Assembly: GCA_019894765.1 (NCBI GenBank)
Contig: JAGXNT010000095.1
Coordinates: 1-64,000, forward strand
Direction: 5' to 3'
DNA length: 64,000 nt
Source of the DNA: Candidatus Heimdallarchaeota archaeon
GTDB taxonomy: Archaea; Asgardarchaeota; Heimdallarchaeia; JABLTI01
Shown: piece by piece, positions 26,739 through 35,299 of the stretch
How positions within the stretch are numbered: position 1 is the stretch's first letter
Layout of the letters: the number at the start of each line of letters is the position of its first letter
Made by a program: the position numbers and the translations under genes
Notes under the pieces: model-generated
The model's input: the letters and a program-made list of their open reading frames with translations, nothing else
Database searches by the model: none
What the model was told of the DNA's origin: nothing

Positions 26739-27800
26739 TTGACTAAGCAGATTACAAAAGATTTGGAAGAGTTATCACAAATTGTTGGTGTTGCTTCTCG
26801 AGAGAAACGAGTTGTCAAAGCTATTGAAAAGAAAATTAAAGGTTTAGCTGATAAAATCGAGATAGATATTTCTGGTAATTTAATCGCTACACTTAATGGA
26901 ACTGAGAAAGATGGACCCGTTCTTATGCTTGATGCTCATACGGATGAAATTGGCTTAATGGTTAGACATATCACACCGGATGGCTTCATTTATTTTGCAA
27001 AGATCGGAGGATTCATTGATTTATTATTTTCAGGTCAAACTGTTATCTTCGTTCCTGATGATGAATCAAAAAACCCAGTCTACGGTGTTATTGGTCTCAG
27101 ACCTCCTCATATCACTCGTGGAGAGGTTAAAATTCCAAGTGCTGATGATTTAGCTGTTGACATTGGTGCAGCTAGTGCTGAGGAAGCAGCAAAATGGGGA
27201 ATTGAGATAGGCACCACAGGTACTCTTGTTGGGGAGTTCAAGAAGAAACCCAATGGGCGTGTTATAGGTAAAGCTTTTGATGACAGAACAGGATGTGTTG
27301 TTCTTATTGAGATTTTTAGGAGATTAGCAGAGAATAAACCAATGGGAACCATTATATTCAATTTTGCATCCGGTGAAGAAGTTGGTGCTAGAGGAGCTAC
27401 CACTGCTGCTTATACGATTGAGCCTAATATGGCTTTAGCAATAGAGAATACAACTGCTGGCGATACACCAGGCGTTTCACCACAGGAATGTCCTACAAAA
27501 TTAGGTGATGGACCAGCTATTACTGTTGCTGATCATTCATTAATTGTGAATGAGAAGATTGTCACTCTTTTGAAAAAACTAGCTAAAGAGAACAAGATTC
27601 CTTATCAATTTAAGAAACCATTATCTGGTGGAACTGACGCGGGAAGAATTGCTCTTGTTCGAGGAGGTATACCTTCAGGTGTTGTCTCTGTTCCTTGTAG
27701 ATACATTCACAGTCCAATAAGTTTGCTTGATATAAAGGATATTGAAAGAGCTTGTGATTTGGTAGAAGCTTTTACACGAAGCTTCCATGAAATCCTCTAA
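26739..27800 (+). CDS. M42-family aminopeptidase/endoglucanase-type peptidase
   Basis: A protein of about 353 residues of the M42 family (TET-type aminopeptidases). Metal ligands and catalytic residues are in LDAHTDEIGLMV (His and Asp), FDDRTG (Asp), ASGEEVGARGA (catalytic and binding Glu) and RYIHSP (His near the C-terminus); IENTTAGDTPG holds another. These form dodecameric tetrahedral peptidases that finish peptide breakdown after the proteasome. The frame can begin at TTG 26727 or GTG 26730, but GGTGAT at 26729-26734 stands five bases before TTG 26739, which I take as the start. Confidence 0.88.
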   Translation: MTKQITKDLEELSQIVGVASREKRVVKAIEKKIKGLADKIEIDISGNLIATLNGTEKDGPVLMLDAHTDEIGLMVRHITPDGFIYFAKIGGFIDLLFSGQTVIFVPDDESKNPVYGVIGLRPPHITRGEVKIPSADDLAVDIGAASAEEAAKWGIEIGTTGTLVGEFKKKPNGRVIGKAFDDRTGCVVLIEIFRRLAENKPMGTIIFNFASGEEVGARGATTAAYTIEPNMALAIENTTAGDTPGVSPQECPTKLGDGPAITVADHSLIVNEKIVTLLKKLAKENKIPYQFKKPLSGGTDAGRIALVRGGIPSGVVSVPCRYIHSPISLLDIKDIERACDLVEAFTRSFHEIL

Positions 27801-27889
27801 TTCTCTTTCTTTTCTATTTTTATCACAATAATTTTAAAGAAATCTAGAGCAAAATACATTTTGTGTAAAACGTATTGGAGTAATTGTTG

Positions 27890-29260
27890 ATGGTTACAAA
27901 GGATTTACGACCATTTTTTAATCCCAAGAGTTTAGTTCTAATTGGAGCTTCTGAGAGAGCAGGTTCTATTGGCGGTATGCTTGCTAAGCACCTTCTCGAT
28001 GGAAAATTTGAAGGAAATCTATATTTTACCAACATTAAACGAGACTCTGTTTTCGAGCACAAGTGTTATCCAAATTTAGATTCACTGCCTGAAGATCCTG
28101 AACTGGCTGTTCTAGCAATTCCAGCTCGTTTTATCCCTCAAGAACTGGAGAATTGTGCTAAGCGAAATATCCATCATGCAATTGTCTTAAGCGGTGGTTT
28201 TGCAGAAGTTGGAAATAAAGATTTAGAAGATGAACTTGTCAGAGTCTCTCGAGAGAACGACATTAGAGTCATTGGTCCAAATTGTGCTGGTATTGTTTCT
28301 TCTCACACAAAAATGGTTGCCGCGATGGAAGACAGCTTTATCCCTGGGGGATTAACCATTATCTCTCAAAGTGGAGCTTTAGCTGGTTCTATGATGCTTC
28401 GAGCAACAGCTGAGGATTTAGGAATAGATAAATGGATTTCCTTTGGAAACGCTTCGGATGTAGAAGAAGCAGAACTCCTTAGTTATGTTGCTAAAGAGAA
28501 AGATTCACCTACAAAAGTTATCTTCTTGTATCTAGAAGGGGCAACTCACGGTAGAAAATTGGTTAAAGCTATGACAGAAGCTACTAAGCTGAAGCCAATT
28601 ATTTTCTTGAAAGGTGGTCGCTCAAGTATTGGTAATAAAGCAGCCATGACACACACTGCTTCACTTGGTGGAGACCCTCAGATTTACGAATCAGTTGCTA
28701 AACAAACAGGAGCTATCTGGGTGGAATCATTAGATGAAGCATTTGATTCTTATGAAGCTTTAGCATCTTATTCTGATCGAGGAGGAAAAAGAATCGCTAT
28801 AGTTACAAATTCAGGTGGTCCTGGAGTGCTCCTATCTGATAATTTGGATTTCTTAGGTTTAGAATTGAATCAACCTTCTGATGATTTACGAGAGAAACTT
28901 AAGGATCTACCAGAAGCATGTCCTCGTGAAAATCCTTTTGATTTACTAGGTGACGCTAATCCAGATAGATATGAATTAACTCTAAGAGCGCTTGCTCATT
29001 CTGGGGAATTTGATACAATTGTTGTTATTATGGTTCCACCAGGTGATGCTGACATAAATGGTGTTGCCAAGAAAATTGTGGAAATAACAAATGAAGACCA
29101 TAACACAGCTATTATTGGTTGCTTATTAGCAGGACACAAAGTTGTGGAAGCAACTAAAATTCTTAGAGATAACAATATTCCTAGCTTTCCGACTCCGAAA
29201 CGAGCTGCTTGGGGTGCTTACGTATTAAACAAATGGAAAGAAATCAAGGAAAGAGATTAG
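27890..29260 (+). CDS. acdA: Acyl-CoA synthetase (ADP-forming), alpha subunit
   Basis: A 457-residue alpha subunit of ADP-forming acetyl/acyl-CoA synthetase. It has a CoA-binding Rossmann domain at the N-terminus (FFNPKSLVLIGASERAGSIGG), a ligase domain with NCAGIVS and ISQSGALAGSM, and the phosphorylated His in AMTHTASLGG. A further ligase segment begins IVTNSGGPGVLLSD. It makes ATP from acyl-CoA in peptide and organic-acid fermentation. The beta (ATP-grasp) subunit is not in the window. Start ATG 27890 has GGAG nine bases before; two TTG codons precede it in frame. Confidence 0.9.
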   Translation: MVTKDLRPFFNPKSLVLIGASERAGSIGGMLAKHLLDGKFEGNLYFTNIKRDSVFEHKCYPNLDSLPEDPELAVLAIPARFIPQELENCAKRNIHHAIVLSGGFAEVGNKDLEDELVRVSRENDIRVIGPNCAGIVSSHTKMVAAMEDSFIPGGLTIISQSGALAGSMMLRATAEDLGIDKWISFGNASDVEEAELLSYVAKEKDSPTKVIFLYLEGATHGRKLVKAMTEATKLKPIIFLKGGRSSIGNKAAMTHTASLGGDPQIYESVAKQTGAIWVESLDEAFDSYEALASYSDRGGKRIAIVTNSGGPGVLLSDNLDFLGLELNQPSDDLREKLKDLPEACPRENPFDLLGDANPDRYELTLRALAHSGEFDTIVVIMVPPGDADINGVAKKIVEITNEDHNTAIIGCLLAGHKVVEATKILRDNNIPSFPTPKRAAWGAYVLNKWKEIKERD

Positions 29261-29278
29261 TCATAATCTCTATTTATT

Positions 29279-32200
29279 TTATTCTACTGTTGTTATGATC
29301 ATCTGTGAGAGAGATCTTAGATTGGAATAGAAAGTATTTGCAGCAGATTTTCCAATATATTTTTCACTTAATTCACTGAAAAATTCCATTGCTCTAACTT
29401 CATTTTTGCTTAATTTACTATAAGCAGCTTTTCTAATGAATTCCTCAAGATTTTGTGCGTCCTTAGAACGTTTCAATGAATAATGAGGTGTTAGAATTAG
29501 CCTTACTTCTGTTAATTCATCCTTGCTTTTTACGAATGAGACATTTTTTATCCCTCGGAAAATGTGTTTAAGAGTGCTCTGAGGTAGTATTAAATTATCG
29601 AGAGAAATATACCAGTCCTCTGTCTTTTCATCAAATTTTACAGCAAGATCATCATTGAATAAATTAAAAGCAACAGCAAGTGTTTGTCTCACCATCTTAT
29701 TGAAAACTGGAACCACTTCTTCGATTATTGCCCTTCTAATGACCGTTTTCTTATCAGTTACGGTTTCTTTTCCATATGATGCTTTGAGATTTTGATTGAT
29801 TTTTCTATTCAAATCAGAACCATTTGTTAAATTACCATTCGATTTCATTAATCCAATCCAGAACAATTTATCTGTAAGTTTATCTATGTATTCTGAATCC
29901 GCTACCCATAGTGAAGCATAAACTTCTATGAGGTCTTGAAAATCATTACTAATGGGGTTTGTAAAATTACTCCTTATAGTATTTATTTGCTTACTTATAT
30001 CATAGGACTCTGGAAGTTGAGTAAATAAGTAGTATTTTGTTTTAGAAATATCTTGAGCTAATTGATTAAGGTCTCTTCCTCCACTGAAGATTTTCCTCAT
30101 GAATCCCCCACCGGAAACAACATTGCCTAACCATCTATTAGAATCCCTTAATCGTTTGGCAATTTTACCAAATTTCTGCTGACCACTAGTTTGACCTGCT
30201 GTTACCTTTGTTTTCTTTTCAAGTTCATCTATGGCTTTCTTCAGAGACTTCTGACGACTTTCTATAATTTTATGAGCAAAACGTACCCACAAGTTTTCCA
30301 ATACTTTCGGGTTTTCAATAAGGATTGAAACTTTGCCTTCGAGTTTTAAAGCTGGAATTTTAACTGAAAAACCATTCAACTGAGTTGTTGTTACATTTTC
30401 GCGATTTTTCCCATCAGCAGATTTAATCCAACCATTATTATAAGCTACTAAAGCAAGATGAATAGGTGAAGGGAGAATTTGTTGGAAGCGAGTATTTTTT
30501 TCGAGAAATTTAGTATTATCTTGAGAAAATAATTCACGACCATTTGGTCTTTTTGTTATCTGATCAACATATCGTTTAATTACACTAATACTTTGAAGAT
30601 CAGTTGATAATTCGTTTATTAAATTACTAATAGCTGTAGGAGGATTTGGAAATGTCTCCGGTCCAAAAATTGTTTGGAGAATTTTAGCAATCGTGGATTC
30701 TAAAGAGCCTCTAAATGATTGGAAGAAATATGCCAAGTTCTCAAAATTCTCGAATCTCTGTAATGTTGGTTTTGTTTTAGTCATTCTTCCTACTATAAGG
30801 GTTCTAGTTTCTTGTACGAGCTGGAAGTCCAGGTTTTTCTCTAATTGCCTGATACTGTTCTGAATAGCAATAACTGGTTTATCTCTTCGAGCATAGGATG
30901 TCTTTTCTAAACATTCTGTTACTAGAGCATATACTATATCAGGGACATTTCTGAATTGATATGGTTGAATTACTGATTGTAGGAAATAAAGAATCATTAA
31001 GTCTTGAGCTGAAGAATTTCTTTCATCAGATAAATTAGAACGAATCTGCCCAATAATATTATACAAAACAACTGCTTCATCTTGAGATGTTTTGTATCTT
31101 TCCAGTGATCTTATTGCATCAGATTTTACAAAACTAGTTAATTGCTTTAATTGCGGGTCTACAAGTAATATAAATGGATGTTCTTTCTTAATGGTATTAA
31201 GAAAATTCACTTGGATTTTTGATAAGATTTTATCCTTTTGCTTCATGACCTCATTTGGAGAATATTTTGAGGAGGCATCTCTTAATAATAACAAAATCTT
31301 TTCGGATATCCAGGTTTTATCAACTAATTCTTCTTTTAGTATCCCTGGTAAAACATCATTAACTATAAGATCTAAATCTGATTTATCAAATGCTCTTTCT
31401 TTTGACATTGACACGAATTTTAAGGGATATTTTCTGAATAATTTCCGATACAATTCTTTATTTGTAGAACTCAGCAATTCTTTTATTGCTGACTCAAGAT
31501 CAGCATTTTTTGTTACGAGTATTGCTTCAAAGAGTGAACTTTCGTTTATTAATTCAACTTCAGGGAGGTCTACTGTTCCTCTATCTGAGAGGGCTTTTGA
31601 TGAATCCTTTAATTGAGTATATGCTTTTGTAATTTCGCTAACAATCTCTTTTCGTGCGATTATCGCTTTTTTATTGAGAAAATCATCAATAATTTTTGTT
31701 ATTTCATTCAATGGATTCTTAGCGGAACCAAACAAAAGGGGAAGTAATGCATCACACTCAATGCATTTAACGTAAAAATACCTAGCAAGTTCTTGCAGAA
31801 GTTCCTCTTGAGACATTGTAGATATCTTTTTTGAAGAATAATCCCGTGTCCAATTTGCAAATTGTGCTTGATTCGACCACATATCATCTAATAATGTAGA
31901 AACTTTAGACTTTAGTGAACGTGTAAAATAGCGAACTTTATCACTTGATTTTCGATTCATCTGATTTGCTACTGCAGCTACACTATCTATAGCATCCTCA
32001 ATTTGAGGAATTAATCCAATACTGGAATATACTTCCTCGAATCGTGTAACTATGCTTATTGCTAATTCGGATGCATAATCTACAATAAAATTAAGTTCTT
32101 TATCCTCTCCCTCATATCCTTTTATAGCTATTAGTATGATTGGATTATGATTTCGCACTGGGACTATTTTTGACGCAAGAATTCCATTTTGAAATCGGGA

Positions 32201-32395
32201 GAAATTTATTCTATCTCTCTTTGATTTTGTTTTCTCATCAGTTTTATCACCGGCTAATCCAATTTCTTGCGCAAAATTCGCCAGAGCACCACCTAGAGCA
32301 CTAACTAGTGATGTATCTGTTTGTATGAAACCTAGTGAAACGAAGTCTGTGTTGTCTTCTCTTGAGATGATTATCTGTGCGTCCAATTCTAACAC
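29279..32395 (-). CDS. Very large helical protein with a longin-like N-terminus, function unknown
   Basis: A 1038-residue protein I cannot assign to a named family. Residues 1-125 alternate strands and helices in the order strand-helix-strands-helix (LDAQIIISRED, SLGFIQTDTSLVSALGGALANFA, ILIAIKGYEG, ELNFIVDYASELAISIVTRFEEVY), which resembles the longin/roadblock-type small domains found in many Asgard proteins. The remaining 900 residues are mostly amphipathic helix with a basic stretch near 735-770. No membrane helices or Walker motifs are seen. GTG 32395 is the longest start; TTG 32386 has GGTG six bases before and may be the real one. It is divergent from the V4R protein. Confidence 0.55.
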   Translation of the reverse strand: MLELDAQIIISREDNTDFVSLGFIQTDTSLVSALGGALANFAQEIGLAGDKTDEKTKSKRDRINFSRFQNGILASKIVPVRNHNPIILIAIKGYEGEDKELNFIVDYASELAISIVTRFEEVYSSIGLIPQIEDAIDSVAAVANQMNRKSSDKVRYFTRSLKSKVSTLLDDMWSNQAQFANWTRDYSSKKISTMSQEELLQELARYFYVKCIECDALLPLLFGSAKNPLNEITKIIDDFLNKKAIIARKEIVSEITKAYTQLKDSSKALSDRGTVDLPEVELINESSLFEAILVTKNADLESAIKELLSSTNKELYRKLFRKYPLKFVSMSKERAFDKSDLDLIVNDVLPGILKEELVDKTWISEKILLLLRDASSKYSPNEVMKQKDKILSKIQVNFLNTIKKEHPFILLVDPQLKQLTSFVKSDAIRSLERYKTSQDEAVVLYNIIGQIRSNLSDERNSSAQDLMILYFLQSVIQPYQFRNVPDIVYALVTECLEKTSYARRDKPVIAIQNSIRQLEKNLDFQLVQETRTLIVGRMTKTKPTLQRFENFENLAYFFQSFRGSLESTIAKILQTIFGPETFPNPPTAISNLINELSTDLQSISVIKRYVDQITKRPNGRELFSQDNTKFLEKNTRFQQILPSPIHLALVAYNNGWIKSADGKNRENVTTTQLNGFSVKIPALKLEGKVSILIENPKVLENLWVRFAHKIIESRQKSLKKAIDELEKKTKVTAGQTSGQQKFGKIAKRLRDSNRWLGNVVSGGGFMRKIFSGGRDLNQLAQDISKTKYYLFTQLPESYDISKQINTIRSNFTNPISNDFQDLIEVYASLWVADSEYIDKLTDKLFWIGLMKSNGNLTNGSDLNRKINQNLKASYGKETVTDKKTVIRRAIIEEVVPVFNKMVRQTLAVAFNLFNDDLAVKFDEKTEDWYISLDNLILPQSTLKHIFRGIKNVSFVKSKDELTEVRLILTPHYSLKRSKDAQNLEEFIRKAAYSKLSKNEVRAMEFFSELSEKYIGKSAANTFYSNLRSLSQMIITTVE

Positions 32396-32681
32396 CGAGC
32401 AATAATGATTGCTTTTGATTCTCCTTTAAAATGTATCGAATTTACCATTATTTCGTTAAAGGAATTTAATGATTATAATTGGAAATAGAAATTATATCTT
32501 TTGAGATAAATGGTAATTTCCATATTTCTTATTTAAATGTTCTAAAATAGACATAAAATTTCAAAATTAAATTTGTCGATATCAAAGTGCTTTTTAACGG
32601 GTAAACAAAGAATTAAGGTACGGATAATTTTGAAGATCTTATACTTCAAGCAAACTAACGAATAACTTTGGTAGATTATTT

Positions 32682-33728
32682 ATGGCTCTTGATATTATTA
32701 GGGAACAAAGAATGATTCGCACCTTATTTTACTCTCTAGTGCAATCTGCAGATCTTCTTGTTGATAATAAATCTAAATGTGAAAAATTCATTTCCTCTGT
32801 TGCTAAATTTATCAAAGAAAGAGCCTTAAGGGAAGATGAAACAAGAGATCAAAAAGAAATTGTTACAGATCTACTTGAAATGTTAGGATGGAAAAGTATT
32901 ACCGTTAATTATAACCAAGATGATGGACAGGGAATTGTAACGCTTGGAAAAAATAGATTCTTTGTGAATGATATTGCGGAATCAGATGGAACATTGCTTG
33001 TTTTGCAGGCACTTATCGAAGGTATTGGACATTTCTTATTGAAGAGTCCGGTGAAAACTAAAGCTACACTTTCCTTGAAATCAGACAGTCACTATAATAT
33101 ACAATTTTCTAGAATCTTGTCTGCAGTTAAGGAAGAAGAAGTAGAAGAAAAACCAAGTCTAGTTCCTATTAAAGTTGAAGAAATGGGAATTCATAGTACT
33201 TTAACTATTGACAAGATTTTCTATCCTATTTTTTCAAAAGATTTACCTGATTTTATGCTCTTTGAAACAATTTGGAAAGTTATTACAGAATCTTATGTCG
33301 CCAATTTCTCTGCTGATGCAAGCGATCCTGTAAACGAAGCACTAAAGAATCCATCAATGACTAATCTATCATTAATTATTATGAAACTTACCGAGGATGA
33401 AAAAGAAAAAGAGATAATTAATATGGCAGAGATTGTAGGAGAATTCTTTGTAAAAATACTCTCTACAAAAATGACTGACCCAATTATTACAAAATTACAA
33501 TCAACTCTCCAAGATAAACATGCCAATAACTATCTCATCTATTATGATTGTCGATTTTTCTGTGCGGAAAAGAAATTCGTAAACAGATGCACCTTTATTC
33601 GAGGTATGTGGGTGGGAATACTGAACGAGATTTTTGGAAGACAAGTTATAATAAAAGAGCTATATCATGCAGGTAAAAGAGATAGATACTGTATGATAGA
33701 ATTAGTGCCTGAAGAAAGCTCACAATAA
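32682..33728 (+). CDS. Protein with two V4R/Bet3-like domains
   Basis: A 348-residue protein. The C-terminal half (about 195-345) matches the V4R/TRAPP-Bet3 pattern: CTFIRGMWVGILNEIFGRQV, then KELYHAGKRDRYCMIELVP, where the usual domain ends in GDPYC-F. The N-terminal half (1-140) repeats the plan in weaker form, with LLEMLGWKSITV, TLLVLQALIEGIGHFLL and SHYNIQF. V4R domains occur in bacterial and archaeal small-molecule sensors and share their fold with the Bet3 subunits of the TRAPP vesicle-tethering complex. Two fused copies would give a TRAPP-like dimer in one chain. It is divergent from the longin-like giant; joint function is inference. Confidence 0.6.
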   Translation: MALDIIREQRMIRTLFYSLVQSADLLVDNKSKCEKFISSVAKFIKERALREDETRDQKEIVTDLLEMLGWKSITVNYNQDDGQGIVTLGKNRFFVNDIAESDGTLLVLQALIEGIGHFLLKSPVKTKATLSLKSDSHYNIQFSRILSAVKEEEVEEKPSLVPIKVEEMGIHSTLTIDKIFYPIFSKDLPDFMLFETIWKVITESYVANFSADASDPVNEALKNPSMTNLSLIIMKLTEDEKEKEIINMAEIVGEFFVKILSTKMTDPIITKLQSTLQDKHANNYLIYYDCRFFCAEKKFVNRCTFIRGMWVGILNEIFGRQVIIKELYHAGKRDRYCMIELVPEESSQ

Positions 33729-33736
33729 TGATTTGT

Positions 33737-35020
33737 TTAGAGTTTTTTCTTAATTTCTTCTCTTGCTATTGAAACAACATCATTAATTGTAAGTCCTGTT
33801 TGTTCAGTGATATGTTTAATATCATCAAATTCAGGTTTGAAATGAGCAATTTCGCCTTTCTCATTATAAGAGATTTTTGCGCGAATTTTGAAATTTTTTT
33901 CTTTGACTTTAATCTGTAATTCCTTAATCTCTCTTCTAAGCATTATTTTGTTACTATTTATTATTCGAACACCTATTGTGCTTGTTTGATTCATAATTTC
34001 TGCTGCAAAAATCCCAACATCTTTAGGAAGACATAAAACAGAGATCATTGTTCCCGGTCTCCCTTTTTTCATATAAATTGGTGTTAAATAAACATCTTTT
34101 GCACCCATCTCTAAGAGCTTTTGACTCAAGAATCCGATTGTCTCACCTGAGCAATCATCTAGGTTCGTTTCAATAATTGAAATCTCTTCTTGAGGATGTT
34201 CAGATTCAAGATTGCTACCAAGGATTAAACGCAATGCATTTGGTGTTTTTTCAAATTCTTTTGTACCAAAACCTGCTACGGATTTCTCTATTGTTATGTA
34301 AGGATAATTCTTTACAACTGAGTTTTTACAAGTATTCATCAAAGAAGCAATGAGAATTGCACCAGTTGGAGTTAATAATTCACTCTTAATAGATCCACTA
34401 TAAACAGGAATCTGATATCCCTTAACAATTTCAACAACAGCTGGGGCTGGAACAGGAAGGGTTCCGTGTGAAAATGTGACTGTACCAGAACCAATGGCAA
34501 CTGGGAGAAGATAGATGAAAGCATCAAACAATCCTAGTTGGTCTAGTAAAACTGCAGCTCCCAGAACATCCAAGAAAGTATCCAAAGAACCTGCCTCATG
34601 GAGATGAACATTATCCAAGGATTCCCCATGAGCTTTTGCTTCTGCTTCAAATAAGATCTCAAAAGCTTTCTTACTAAATGTTTGTGCTTTTTCAGACAAC
34701 TGCTGGAGTTTGAAGAATTTATCAATGATGCTAAAAACTTGTGGAATTTTCAAATGACGATGAGGTTCTGATAATTTAATTTGTAAGTTAATTCCTTCAA
34801 TAGCATGGAGATTTTTGTGCTGTATTTTTACTATAATTGTTGCTTCATCTTGTAAATCAGCTGCTTGAATTATTTTAGTTGCTAAGTCATCTATTAATTG
34901 TTGTCTCTTTTTATCAGCAACAGTTTTTTTCTCATCTGCTTGGTATAAAGCGAGTAAAGCGCTTAAGAACATATCACCTGAAGCTCCAGCAATCTGAGCA
35001 TCGATAATTAAACTCTTCAT
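33737..35020 (-). CDS. larC: Nickel-pincer cofactor biosynthesis protein LarC
   Basis: A 427-residue LarC/DUF111 protein. The start MKSLIIDAQIAGASGDMFL, the HLHEAGSLDTFLDVLGAAVLLD segment and GTLPVPAPAVVEI are hallmarks of the N-terminal domain, and ETNLDDCSGETIGFLSQKLL opens the C-terminal CTP-dependent cyclometallase domain. LarC inserts nickel into the pyridinium dithiocarboxylic acid mononucleotide made by LarB and LarE. In some lactobacilli it needs a frameshift; here it is one uninterrupted frame. LarB and LarE are not in the window. GAGG precedes the ATG by seven bases. Confidence 0.92.
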   Translation of the reverse strand: MKSLIIDAQIAGASGDMFLSALLALYQADEKKTVADKKRQQLIDDLATKIIQAADLQDEATIIVKIQHKNLHAIEGINLQIKLSEPHRHLKIPQVFSIIDKFFKLQQLSEKAQTFSKKAFEILFEAEAKAHGESLDNVHLHEAGSLDTFLDVLGAAVLLDQLGLFDAFIYLLPVAIGSGTVTFSHGTLPVPAPAVVEIVKGYQIPVYSGSIKSELLTPTGAILIASLMNTCKNSVVKNYPYITIEKSVAGFGTKEFEKTPNALRLILGSNLESEHPQEEISIIETNLDDCSGETIGFLSQKLLEMGAKDVYLTPIYMKKGRPGTMISVLCLPKDVGIFAAEIMNQTSTIGVRIINSNKIMLRREIKELQIKVKEKNFKIRAKISYNEKGEIAHFKPEFDDIKHITEQTGLTINDVVSIAREEIKKKL

Positions 35021-35299
35021 AGTAATACCTCAGTGATTCTTCCATATTATTTGTGAACAATTAAACGAATACATATTAAGGTTGTTTGTTAATTAATAAA
35101 ATATTCATCAAGAATTGCTTAATAAAAGTGAGAAATGAATAAAATAATTCAAGAGGATTTTAAAACGTTTATTAGAGGGAATTACATAATTCTATACCTA
35201 AACACAAAAAAAGTGTATTTACAAATCTTATTATTCTTGATTGACTAGGAAAATATTGAAAGAATAGTTTATTGTGATTATATTAATGGTGAAAAAAAA

